The translations under genes and the position numbers were made by a program. From Microcaldota archaeon (lineage in GTDB: Archaea; Micrarchaeota; Micrarchaeia; Micrarchaeales; CABMGC01): 50,769 nucleotides of DNA. The DNA lies in NCBI GenBank assembly GCA_021852055.1, contig JAJZOD010000010.1:1-50769 (forward strand). The letters are read 5' to 3'. Of the stretch, positions 35,536 through 43,479 are shown in pieces (position 1 is the stretch's first letter; each line of letters opens with the position of its first letter). A model generated the notes under the pieces. That model saw only the letters and a program-made list of their open reading frames with translations. It did no database searches and had not been told where the DNA came from.

Positions 35536-36273
35536 ATGAAGTACGGGGATATGCAAGAGACATATATAAAAACAGACTACGGCAACGTACACTATCTGCT
35601 GCATAAAGGCAGCGCAGATTCGATACTGCTAATCCATGGCCTCGCCGGAAGTTCAAAAAGCTGGTCGAGATTTGTTGATTATCTGCCTGAAAATTATACC
35701 TTATGCATAGTCGACCTCTTAGGGCACGGCAAGTCAGATGCGCCGCACATCAGTTACAACATAGGCGTGCAGGTAAAGATAATAGAGGCTATAATGCGCA
35801 CCGAAGGTCTTGCGGGAGCGTTCATAATGGGTCATTCATACGGTGGATGGATAGCTGCAAAAATAGCAATATCAGATAAAGTATCTGGCCTCATACTCGA
35901 GGATGCTGGCGGCCTTAAGAATTTTTTTGATGAGGTGCGCGGCACTGAAAAGCGCGAGGCATACAAAAAGGAGATAATAAGCAAGGCGCTCTCATTAAAT
36001 GCCAAAGAATATGTGATAAGCAGCATATTTGACGATGAATTTTCCAACAGTGAACTCTCCGCAGATGAGCTCAATTCAATATCCGTGCCCACCCTTATAC
36101 TATGGGGCAGCGACGACAGAGTTATAAGCGCCCGTTTTGCCGAGATATTTCATAAAGAGATACCAGGCAGCGTGCTGCGGATAATAAACAGGTCGAAGCA
36201 CACCTCGCACTATACAAATCCAGAAGAGGTCGCAGGGCTTGTTGTTGATTTTATAAACGGCAGGCTTGTGTGA
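35536..36273 (+). CDS. alpha/beta hydrolase
   Basis: 245 residues. The oxyanion strand ILLIHGLAGSSKSW, the nucleophile elbow GHSYGG (Ser as nucleophile), the acid in LILWGSDDRVI and the late His in SKHTSHYTNPEE form a complete catalytic set. No lid domain of known specificity can be named, so the substrate is unknown; esterase or C-C hydrolase are both possible. It is co-directional and nearly fused to proline dehydrogenase, suggesting one transcript. Confidence 0.88.
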   Translation: MKYGDMQETYIKTDYGNVHYLLHKGSADSILLIHGLAGSSKSWSRFVDYLPENYTLCIVDLLGHGKSDAPHISYNIGVQVKIIEAIMRTEGLAGAFIMGHSYGGWIAAKIAISDKVSGLILEDAGGLKNFFDEVRGTEKREAYKKEIISKALSLNAKEYVISSIFDDEFSNSELSADELNSISVPTLILWGSDDRVISARFAEIFHKEIPGSVLRIINRSKHTSHYTNPEEVAGLVVDFINGRLV

Positions 36274-36369
36274 CATGATGCATAAGTGCATTAAGGCAAG
36301 CACTCGTCACATGTGCTATGCAGTTGCATTGCCGGGCAGAGAGCCTGCGAAGGGCAAAACTCAGAGATT

Positions 36370-37083
36370 CTAGACATCGCGCCTTTTTCCAATGATTGCA
36401 GCGTCAAACTCTGCTTTCAGGATGGCAAGCTCTTCAGTGCAGTAGCTGTTCAGCGATGTGTTGCGGCAAAGGGCATCCAATACGTCGTGTATTCTTGCCC
36501 CAAGCGCGGAATAATACCCCTTTTTTAGGCCGCTGGATGCATCCAGTATGTCTGCCTTGTAAATGTGCACGCCATATTTTCTGATAAAAAATTCCATGCT
36601 GTCTATTATCTCAAGGTGAACTGCCGGACTCATGTTCCTGTCTGCTGCTATGATCTCAGTAATTCCAAAAAAGCCGGCATACCTGCTATTGTTATGCATG
36701 CGGCAATCTACAAGCATAAGAGCAAACGACATCTCATCTCTGTGAAGCCTTTTTACGTACTCCTCATCCGAATTTTTTATTATATCTGCAATGCTGCGCT
36801 TAATGCGCTCCGATTTGTTTTTGTTGTTAGCCAAGCACAGCAATATGTCATTATAACTGCTTCCGCAGATTCCTAAGAAACTGCTGTATCTTTTGAATAT
36901 CGCTTCCTGCACTGGCGGGTATGGCGTAACTATTGCTACAGTAGCAACAACCTCCTGATCCCTGGACATCGAAAGAAGTGCGTGTGTATCCTCCCTTGAA
37001 ATAGGATTGAATGCGAGGTTGAGCTTCACTATCTTAGGTGCTAATTTAACTGCTGCACTTCTTATTGCGGTTTTTACTTCCAT
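36370..37083 (-). CDS. unknown soluble protein
   Basis: 237 residues with no membrane segment, mixed alpha/beta. Features that stand out are VVATVAIVTPYPPVQEAIFK near residue 47, a Lys/Arg-rich helix (NNKNKSERIKRSIADII), a DEMSFALMLVDCRMH strand and YSALGARIHDVLDALCR near the end. It starts three bases after the stop of the upstream gene at 37087, so the two are co-transcribed. I do not recognise either; they may act together. Confidence 0.7.
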   Translation of the reverse strand: MEVKTAIRSAAVKLAPKIVKLNLAFNPISREDTHALLSMSRDQEVVATVAIVTPYPPVQEAIFKRYSSFLGICGSSYNDILLCLANNKNKSERIKRSIADIIKNSDEEYVKRLHRDEMSFALMLVDCRMHNNSRYAGFFGITEIIAADRNMSPAVHLEIIDSMEFFIRKYGVHIYKADILDASSGLKKGYYSALGARIHDVLDALCRNTSLNSYCTEELAILKAEFDAAIIGKRRDV

Positions 37084-37086
37084 ACC

Positions 37087-38268
37087 TCATCTCTTCTCAT
37101 TCTTGAATTCTGACATAGTGAACTGTCCTATGTTAACGGCATCTGCAGAGACAAATGTCCCGGTTACGAATGTCCCGGTTACGTCGCTCCGACGTCTTAC
37201 AACCCCACTGTACTCAATGCGATCGGGTATTCCTCCTATATCCACTGCGCTTTCCATATACTGTTTGACAAAATCAATCCTGCCCTCTGCTGACACACCG
37301 GAAAACTTCGCGCTTCCTATAGTATCCTCTATACGGCCTGCAATCCTGCCGCCATCCCTTTTTTCGATAAACAACTCAAACAATCCCCGTGGAGGAATCC
37401 GTATGTCCCATGTGCCTATAAAGTCCGGGTTTTCATCTGTAATGCGCCCTGTCTTCAAGGCTTTGTAACCTACTCTTAGTCTGTCATCCCGCATAAGCTC
37501 TTGAATATTCGGTACGGCATCCCTCACTAGAGTAGTCTGAATGCTCTGCATACCTACTGACTGAACTGTTGCAATCTCAGGAATGGCTTCTGCAGCATAC
37601 GACTGTACTATTAAGGTGCCATCCCTGCCAATTTTGTTCCTGTCAACTATCGCCTCTGCATTCCCTAAGTTGAGTATCGCCACACCAATATTTCTGCCTT
37701 TAATTACCGCTTCAGTGTTCTCGCCAATTCCTATGTCATGGAAATAATCACATTCAAGGTTTAGCTCGTATGCCTTATTCTCCAGACTCACAACCTCCAT
37801 CCGTCCTATAATACCGGCTTCGTGCATTAAGCCTATGTGTACGGCTCTGCCAATGGCAAGCTCCTTCTCTGTAAACAAGGTAAGATATGTTTTCCATGTA
37901 TTTTCTTCAAGAAGATATACAACCCGCAGTCCATTGTCCTTGCAACATCTTTCTATGCGCAGCCAGTAATCGTCAAAAGCATCAGAAAAAACAGCCACTG
38001 CGTTATTTACATTCCAATTCCTCAGGCGATTCCTGGATTCTGGTGGCATTGCCTCTATTCCTACTACTGTCTGAATAGGCAAAAGAGACAAGTCTGTCAG
38101 GAGCTCGCTGCTAGGACTAAATCGTATAAACTCACGGCGACCGGCGGTTTCTAGGCACATGCCCGTCAATATGCCGTACAACCTTTCCAGGTTATGCCTG
38201 CCTTTATTCGGTTCATTGGGTTCGTTATTTTTGTTTATGTAGTTATTCGGTTCCCTGGTCTTACGCAT
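37087..38268 (-). CDS. unknown protein with Asn-rich start
   Basis: 393 residues from ATG 38268. The first 25 residues are polar and repetitive (NNYINKNNEPNEPNKG). The middle is alpha/beta (LPIQTVVGIEAMPPESRNRL, NNAVAVFSDAFDDYWLRIER). The C-terminal third is beta-rich with FIGTWDIRIPPRGLFELFIE and GRIAGRIEDTIGSAKFSG, a run reminiscent of small beta-barrel lipocalin-like or gyrase-modulator-type modules (weak inference). Near the end, VTGTF occurs twice in a row because of a 15-base tandem duplication. It shares a transcript with the unknown gene downstream. No family recognised. Confidence 0.68.
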   Translation of the reverse strand: MRKTREPNNYINKNNEPNEPNKGRHNLERLYGILTGMCLETAGRREFIRFSPSSELLTDLSLLPIQTVVGIEAMPPESRNRLRNWNVNNAVAVFSDAFDDYWLRIERCCKDNGLRVVYLLEENTWKTYLTLFTEKELAIGRAVHIGLMHEAGIIGRMEVVSLENKAYELNLECDYFHDIGIGENTEAVIKGRNIGVAILNLGNAEAIVDRNKIGRDGTLIVQSYAAEAIPEIATVQSVGMQSIQTTLVRDAVPNIQELMRDDRLRVGYKALKTGRITDENPDFIGTWDIRIPPRGLFELFIEKRDGGRIAGRIEDTIGSAKFSGVSAEGRIDFVKQYMESAVDIGGIPDRIEYSGVVRRRSDVTGTFVTGTFVSADAVNIGQFTMSEFKNEKR

Positions 38269-38369
38269 TAAAACACGGATAGACTGGATACAGCATGATA
38301 TAAATACATTATGCTGTGCGTTTTCAGCAACAGCGTTGCTGCAGGTTTCTGTTCTCTGTTTGTTTCAGG

Positions 38370-39428
38370 TTACAGAAGGCTTCCTATGCTCCCTACAAGG
38401 CTTTGGTATGCTTCGCAAGCAGTCCACGAGCTAGGCTCCTTGCCCTCTTTTATAAGCTTCCTTACCTCGTCAGCTTCTGCACTGCTCCAAATAGGCCCAA
38501 GGTCAAATCCTGTTTTGCGTATGTTGCCTATTACACGGCCCCACATTATCGAAGGATAAACATTTCCATAACTGTCCATGAACAGAGAGGCGTCCAGGCT
38601 TCTACTTTTTACCGGGTTCTTCCCTGTTTTTATATACTGCACAAGCTTTCTGAGGAATGCACCCTCAACTATCGGTATTGCGCCTATCTCAACATGCCTT
38701 TTGCCAAGTACGCTGTTTATCTCCCTTATAAGGGCTTCCTTGTCCGGCCGTATGTCCATCTCACCGTTCTGGTAATACGAGTCTGATATCTGCGCTACGT
38801 TGAGATGGAAATTATTGTATGTAACCTCAGGAAACAGCTCCTTCACGCTGCTGTAGGTTTTTTCGAACATGCCCTGGTTGTACCTGCTCATTGTATAGCC
38901 AAACACAAAAAACAGGTTCGGGTAAAGCATGCGAAGCTCACTGAGCCTTTTATACATATCCATTACCCTGTCAAAGTTGCCCGGTATACCGCGGATCTTG
39001 TCATGCAGTTCCCTGTAGCCATCGAGGCTAAGCGTTATTGAAAGGCGAGGTATGCCTGTCTGGAGCACCTGCGTTATCCTGTTTATAAGCATATCGTGGT
39101 TGCTGAGCGAGTTAGTAGGCATAGTTACTATATAAAGGCCTTTGGACGTTTCCTTAAATGCCTTTACTATCTCCACTATGTCGCTTCTGAGGAAAGGCTC
39201 TCCTCCAGTTATCTCTATCCATTTGAAATGCGGGTTCTTACTTGCAAACTCCTGTATCTCGTGCAACTCTAGTTCGCCCTTAGGCTTTATCTGCCATATG
39301 TTGCATGTCAAGCATCTGCTCTGGCAGCCATATGTTATTGAGAAAGTGAGTTTGTACGGGCGTTCAAGCTTCATAAAGTTACTCTTAAGTGCAGTTAGCC
39401 CAAGACCAGCAATCTTTGATGTGTACAT
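38370..39428 (-). CDS. radical SAM protein
   Basis: 352 residues. The radical SAM site CQSRCLTCNIW (CxxxCxxC) is at about 35-45, followed by the GGEPF motif (ITGGEPFLRSDI), a Ser/Leu-rich barrel strand (LSITLSLDGYRELHDKIRGI) and later EVTYNNFHLNVAQ. The enzyme would cleave S-adenosylmethionine to start a radical reaction. The C-terminal part has only one further Cys (WTACEAY), so a full SPASM cluster domain is absent. The substrate is unknown; pattern and length recall MoaA/PqqE-like proteins. It is divergent from the phosphatase gene. Confidence 0.88.
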   Translation of the reverse strand: MYTSKIAGLGLTALKSNFMKLERPYKLTFSITYGCQSRCLTCNIWQIKPKGELELHEIQEFASKNPHFKWIEITGGEPFLRSDIVEIVKAFKETSKGLYIVTMPTNSLSNHDMLINRITQVLQTGIPRLSITLSLDGYRELHDKIRGIPGNFDRVMDMYKRLSELRMLYPNLFFVFGYTMSRYNQGMFEKTYSSVKELFPEVTYNNFHLNVAQISDSYYQNGEMDIRPDKEALIREINSVLGKRHVEIGAIPIVEGAFLRKLVQYIKTGKNPVKSRSLDASLFMDSYGNVYPSIMWGRVIGNIRKTGFDLGPIWSSAEADEVRKLIKEGKEPSSWTACEAYQSLVGSIGSLL

Positions 39429-39492
39429 CGGAACACTATGTAATGTTTTTATTACTTCTTAGTATAAACTGGTATATAACATTTGTGTTGAC

Positions 39493-40095
39493 ATGCAGCA
39501 GCTAATCGTATTCGTAAGGCATGGCGAGAGCCAGGCTAATGTCCGCGGCATACTCTCCGATTACAAAGACAGGTTTCCACTGACTCGGGAGGGAATACTC
39601 CAGGCAAAAACAACGGCAACGGAATTGCGAAAGCTCCGCCTTACGGCAATATTCTCAAGCCCGGTGCTGCGCGCAAGGCAGACAGCAGGCATAATAAGCA
39701 ACGAGCTTCATCTTCCCATAACAATAGACAAAAGGCTCTGGGAGAGAAGGATGCACAGCCTTAACGGTTCAAAATCCGGTTCTGGCGCGTATGTGTTTGA
39801 ATCTGATGCAAAGTTTGAGAGCACTGCGTCTGTTTACAAAAGAACAGTTGCTTTCGTAAACGACCAAAGCGCGGATTCTATCGTTGCAGTTGCGCACATG
39901 GTGCAGCAGCAAAGTCTGGCATTTAAGAGTTTTGGCTTCAACGAGTTTACAGGATTTCCGTTTAGGCCTTCCTATGCTTCGATGACAATTCTTGTGAAAA
40001 ATGGCAGAAAGCTCCGGATTATTGCAGCAGGCATACCTGAGATAAACAGCAGTGTGCTCAGCAAGATACCAAAGAGATTTATAGCAGAGGTATAA
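39493..40095 (+). CDS. histidine phosphatase (phosphoglycerate mutase-like)
   Basis: 200 residues with the phosphohistidine motif VFVRHGESQANVRG at the N-terminus, then FPLTREGILQAK, FSSPVLRARQTAGII and VAVAHMVQQQSL, which holds the second catalytic His. It removes or transfers phosphate on a small metabolite or protein; the exact substrate cannot be told. Residues 95-120 are unusually Ser/Gly-rich. It lies two bases before a glycosyltransferase gene, so a role in sugar-phosphate or lipid-carrier metabolism is possible (inference). Confidence 0.87.
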   Translation: MQQLIVFVRHGESQANVRGILSDYKDRFPLTREGILQAKTTATELRKLRLTAIFSSPVLRARQTAGIISNELHLPITIDKRLWERRMHSLNGSKSGSGAYVFESDAKFESTASVYKRTVAFVNDQSADSIVAVAHMVQQQSLAFKSFGFNEFTGFPFRPSYASMTILVKNGRKLRIIAAGIPEINSSVLSKIPKRFIAEV

Positions 40096-40097
40096 TC

Positions 40098-40793
40098 ATG
40101 CAACAGAAAAGCACCAAGAGAGCAAGGCCAAAAATCTCCGTAATAATACCGACCCTGAACGAGGAGGGCAATATACGCCAGGTCATACGCCGCATAAGCA
40201 GCGTCCTCAGCGGCATGAGCTACGAGATACTTGTTGTAGACGGCTACTCAGAAGATAGAACTGCACGGATTGCGGCAGACATGGGCGCAAGGGTGCTGTA
40301 CGACAACAAAGGCAAGGGCTCTGCGCTTATAAAAGGCTTCAAGGAAGCCAGGGGCAGCATACTCGTTTCCATAGACGCAGATCTATCAAACGAGCCAAAG
40401 GAGATGAAGCTACTTATAGACAGCATAGATATAGGCTATGACATATGCATGGGCTCGCGTTTCATCACAGGTGGTGGAACTCAGGACATGCCGTTTGTAA
40501 GGCGCATCGGCAACAGGTTTTTCGTAATACTCGTAAACCTGTTCTTCAATGCAAATTACTCGGATTTATGCTACGGCTACAGGTCTTTCAGGAAGGACAA
40601 GATAAAACTGCTTGCGCTCAAGCAGAACCGGTTTGCCATAGAGACCGAGATAAGCATAATGGCTGCAAAGAGGCATCTTAAGGTAATAGAGATACCGAGC
40701 GTTGAGAAAAAGAGGGATAGCGGCCAGGGAAAACTGCGCACGGTCTCCGATGGATGGAGCATTCTGTGCACAATACTCGAGAATCTTCGCTGA
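40098..40793 (+). CDS. family 2 glycosyltransferase (dolichol-phosphate sugar synthase type)
   Basis: 231 residues of GT-A fold: ISVIIPTLNEEGNIRQVIRR at the N-terminus, EILVVDGYSEDRTARIA, GKGSALIKGFKEARG, the metal-binding ILVSIDADLSNEP, then GSRFITGGG and the acceptor region LCYGYRSFRKD with ETEISIMAAKRHL. It has no C-terminal membrane helices. The likely activity is transfer of a sugar from a nucleotide to a polyprenyl phosphate for N-glycosylation, which would suit the heavily sequon-rich surface proteins in this window (inference). Confidence 0.9.
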   Translation: MQQKSTKRARPKISVIIPTLNEEGNIRQVIRRISSVLSGMSYEILVVDGYSEDRTARIAADMGARVLYDNKGKGSALIKGFKEARGSILVSIDADLSNEPKEMKLLIDSIDIGYDICMGSRFITGGGTQDMPFVRRIGNRFFVILVNLFFNANYSDLCYGYRSFRKDKIKLLALKQNRFAIETEISIMAAKRHLKVIEIPSVEKKRDSGQGKLRTVSDGWSILCTILENLR

Positions 40794-40849
40794 GAAAGGC
40801 ATTTATACCTGTGGGTTGACATATTATCCTAATTCTAAAGGGTATAAAC

Positions 40850-42214
40850 ATGCAGGCTGCGCCACGCACTGTTAAAAACATAAGCGAATTTATAGTTTTA
40901 GAAAAATTGCTGAGAGTCATACCGGAGGATGCAAGGGCAGCAGCGGTACTTAATCTCTATCGATCCGGAATTTTAAACCGCGACGACTCCGTTCAGTCGC
41001 GTATCGCAATCGGTGTTCTTACAAGTAAAAATATAAGTCCTGAAAATCTCCCGGCACGATACGCTCTTGCCATAGATCTTGCGTCAAGACTTGGGGATGT
41101 TGGGAAAAAAACAGAGCTATACGAAGAATGGGCAAAAGAAATGAAGTCCACATACAGATATCGTGAAGCTGCTGATGTTCTTGCACATACCGATAACAAA
41201 AAAGGCGCAATCGACTGCTATGTCGCTGCCGGGGACTTTGCGTCAGCTGCTGCCATGGCCAGAGCCAATGGCCTTGTTGAATATTCAAATGCTATTTTCG
41301 ACAGGCAGGTACGTGAATTCCAGGTGCAAAAAAAATTCATCGAGGCAGGAACTCTTCAGATGTCACGTGCAAAAGAACTGTTTGAAAACATCAACAGCCT
41401 CAAGGCATTTATTGACGTATTTTCTGATAAGCTCAATTTAACACAGGTGCAGTCATTGCACGAGAAGATGGCCAGTATAAAAAATTCGAAGGATAAAGAT
41501 AGCGAAGAAGACAGGCTAAAACTGCAAAAGCTTTTAATTCTGGCCGGTAATGCATTTGAATTTTTTGGGAAGGCATCACGTGAAGACCTGCAGGCAAAAG
41601 CCTATGTATTGTTACTACAAGAGGATAACGGCAGGGATCTTCAAGCAGAGAGGCATGTAGCGCAGGTAGTAAACCGGCTCAATGAAATCTATGCAAAAGG
41701 TTTAAGATCTCAGGGCAAATACGGCAGCGCAGGAATATTTGAAATGACATTTGGTTCAAAAGTCAGAGCAATTGCCGATTTTATAACTGCAGGCAAACTC
41801 GGAGAAAAATATACGGGCGATAATCACGGTTGGTTTAACGAAGCTGCACTCCTGTGCAACGGCGACCATGCGCGTGCGTTGGAGCTTAGGGCCAAGCAGT
41901 ATATAACAGAGCAGAAGCGCATACGTTCAGAAAATAAGCTTCATCTAAAAGAACTGATAAGGTGCAACAGCAAAGACGCGGCACCTCTTGCAGAAGATCT
42001 CGGGTATCCAAGGCTGGCACGAAGTATTTTTCTCGGAAACGGACAGTATGCCGATGCTGCAAGGATAAGCGGCGACCTGGGCCAACATGATATTGCAGAG
42101 CAGTTATTCCTTGCAGCTGGCATGCCAAATAGTGCTGCTGCAGAAGCAAGTGCCAGAGGCGACAGCAAACGGGCCATTGAACTTTATACTCTGTCCGGTG
42201 TCCTAAGCGATTAG
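40850..42214 (+). CDS. alpha-solenoid (TPR-like) repeat protein
   Basis: 454 residues, almost wholly helical and soluble. Degenerate 30-40-residue helix pairs recur, for example YREAADVLAHTDNKKGAIDC, YVAAGDFASAAAMARANG, RLARSIFLGNGQYADAARIS, HDIAEQLFLAAGMPNSAAAE and GDSKRAIELYTLSG, the pattern of TPR/Sel1-like scaffolds. It probably binds partner proteins; the partner is unknown. A TATA-like CATTTATACC at about 40800 precedes it by about 45 bases. It ends one base before the convergent peptidase gene. Confidence 0.7.
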   Translation: MQAAPRTVKNISEFIVLEKLLRVIPEDARAAAVLNLYRSGILNRDDSVQSRIAIGVLTSKNISPENLPARYALAIDLASRLGDVGKKTELYEEWAKEMKSTYRYREAADVLAHTDNKKGAIDCYVAAGDFASAAAMARANGLVEYSNAIFDRQVREFQVQKKFIEAGTLQMSRAKELFENINSLKAFIDVFSDKLNLTQVQSLHEKMASIKNSKDKDSEEDRLKLQKLLILAGNAFEFFGKASREDLQAKAYVLLLQEDNGRDLQAERHVAQVVNRLNEIYAKGLRSQGKYGSAGIFEMTFGSKVRAIADFITAGKLGEKYTGDNHGWFNEAALLCNGDHARALELRAKQYITEQKRIRSENKLHLKELIRCNSKDAAPLAEDLGYPRLARSIFLGNGQYADAARISGDLGQHDIAEQLFLAAGMPNSAAAEASARGDSKRAIELYTLSGVLSD

Positions 42215-42215
42215 C

Positions 42216-43421
42216 CTAGCCGAGCGCCATTCTGGCAAAAATCTTTGCATCCTCTATAATATTATCAATCCTGGCGTACTCATTGGGCTGGTGCGCCATG
42301 CCGCTTAATGTAGCCCAGACAACGGCTTGCATGCCCCTCTTCCTGAAAAATGCAGCGCATGTGCCTCCTCCGATGCCGACCTTCGATGGTATTATGCCTC
42401 TGGACGAACTTATGGCCTTTTCAAGCAGTGCAACTACTTCGGAATCTGCGTCAAGCTGCGGCGCCGGATCCTCCCTGTTAAAAACTTCAACATCAACTTT
42501 TACATCCCTGAATGCCTTGCTCTTTGAAATCTTCACTACATCTTTTATGACATCATCCAGCCTGTAGCACGGAAGGACCCTGCAATCAATGTAAAATATA
42601 TCTGTGCCTGGCACAATGTTTATGCTGTCTACATTCTTTTCATGTTTTGTCATCTCGAATGTAGAAGAGGAAGGCTCGAATATACTGTCTTTTCTGCTGT
42701 ACTTCCTATGGAGCGCATTATCAAGCTCAAGAACTAGCTGCGAGGAGTATCTGTACGCGTTAACGCCCTCTTCAGGAACGCTTGCATGGGCCTGCTTGCC
42801 AGTTACCTTAAACCTCAGCCACAGCATGCCTTTCTCGGCTATTTCTATCTCATCGCCTCTGCTGTTTCCCCAATCTGGCACAAGGAACAGGTCACTGCTA
42901 TCGAATATCTTTTCATCGAGCAGTTTTTGTATGCCATATCTGCTTCCAAGCTCTTCGTCTGCTACAAGAGCTATTCCAAAATTGTACCGAAGCCCGATAC
43001 CTGATCTTTGAAGTGCTTTTAGTGCAAAGATTGCAGACACTATTCCTTGCCCATTGTCATCTGTGCCTCTGCCATAAATCCTATCTTTGCTAACATATGC
43101 CTTGAATGGGTCTGTCTTCCACAGCGTAATGTCGCCTTCCGAGACGGTGTCCATATGGGCAACTATCCACAACGTTCTTGCATGCTCGCCTATTCTGCAT
43201 ACAATATTCGGGCGCTGTACCCCATGGCTATCCGTATAATTATACCTTTTGCATTCCACACCGGTTGCGCTTATCTCTTTCTCAAGAAAATCTGCACGCA
43301 ACCCTTCCCCCTCCCCTCCTGCTTCAGGCGACACCGATTTTATTTTTATGATATTTGACATCAGTTTGATAATGCTATCCCTGTATCCGTCAATTATCCC
43401 GTCAAGTTCTGCAGCCTCCAT
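42216..43421 (-). CDS. M20-family peptidase/deacylase (ArgE/DapE type)
   Basis: 401 residues from ATG 43421; the frame reaches 43460, but the extra 13 residues add nothing typical. Metal ligands are visible: WIVAHMDTVSEGD (His and Asp), GRGTDDNGQG (bridging Asp), VADEELGSRYG (catalytic Glu pair), LVPDWGN (Asp) and the final SGMAHQPNEY (His). The dimerisation domain holds TGKQAHASVPEEG. It hydrolyses an amide or peptide bond with two metal ions; candidates are succinyl-diaminopimelate desuccinylase, acetylornithine deacetylase and dipeptidase. The gene is divergent from argS, separated by 58 bases that must hold both promoters. Confidence 0.88.
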   Translation of the reverse strand: MEAAELDGIIDGYRDSIIKLMSNIIKIKSVSPEAGGEGEGLRADFLEKEISATGVECKRYNYTDSHGVQRPNIVCRIGEHARTLWIVAHMDTVSEGDITLWKTDPFKAYVSKDRIYGRGTDDNGQGIVSAIFALKALQRSGIGLRYNFGIALVADEELGSRYGIQKLLDEKIFDSSDLFLVPDWGNSRGDEIEIAEKGMLWLRFKVTGKQAHASVPEEGVNAYRYSSQLVLELDNALHRKYSRKDSIFEPSSSTFEMTKHEKNVDSINIVPGTDIFYIDCRVLPCYRLDDVIKDVVKISKSKAFRDVKVDVEVFNREDPAPQLDADSEVVALLEKAISSSRGIIPSKVGIGGGTCAAFFRKRGMQAVVWATLSGMAHQPNEYARIDNIIEDAKIFARMALG

Positions 43422-43479
43422 GAATATATCCTGCAGAATAAATCTAAATAAACATTCCATCCAAATAAGTCACGAGTGC

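Noticed and set aside
43249-43479. N-terminal extension of argS by 77 residues
   Set aside because: It overlaps the start of the opposite-strand peptidase gene, is Ser/Pro-rich and is absent from the ArgS family; ATG 43480 gives the normal start.
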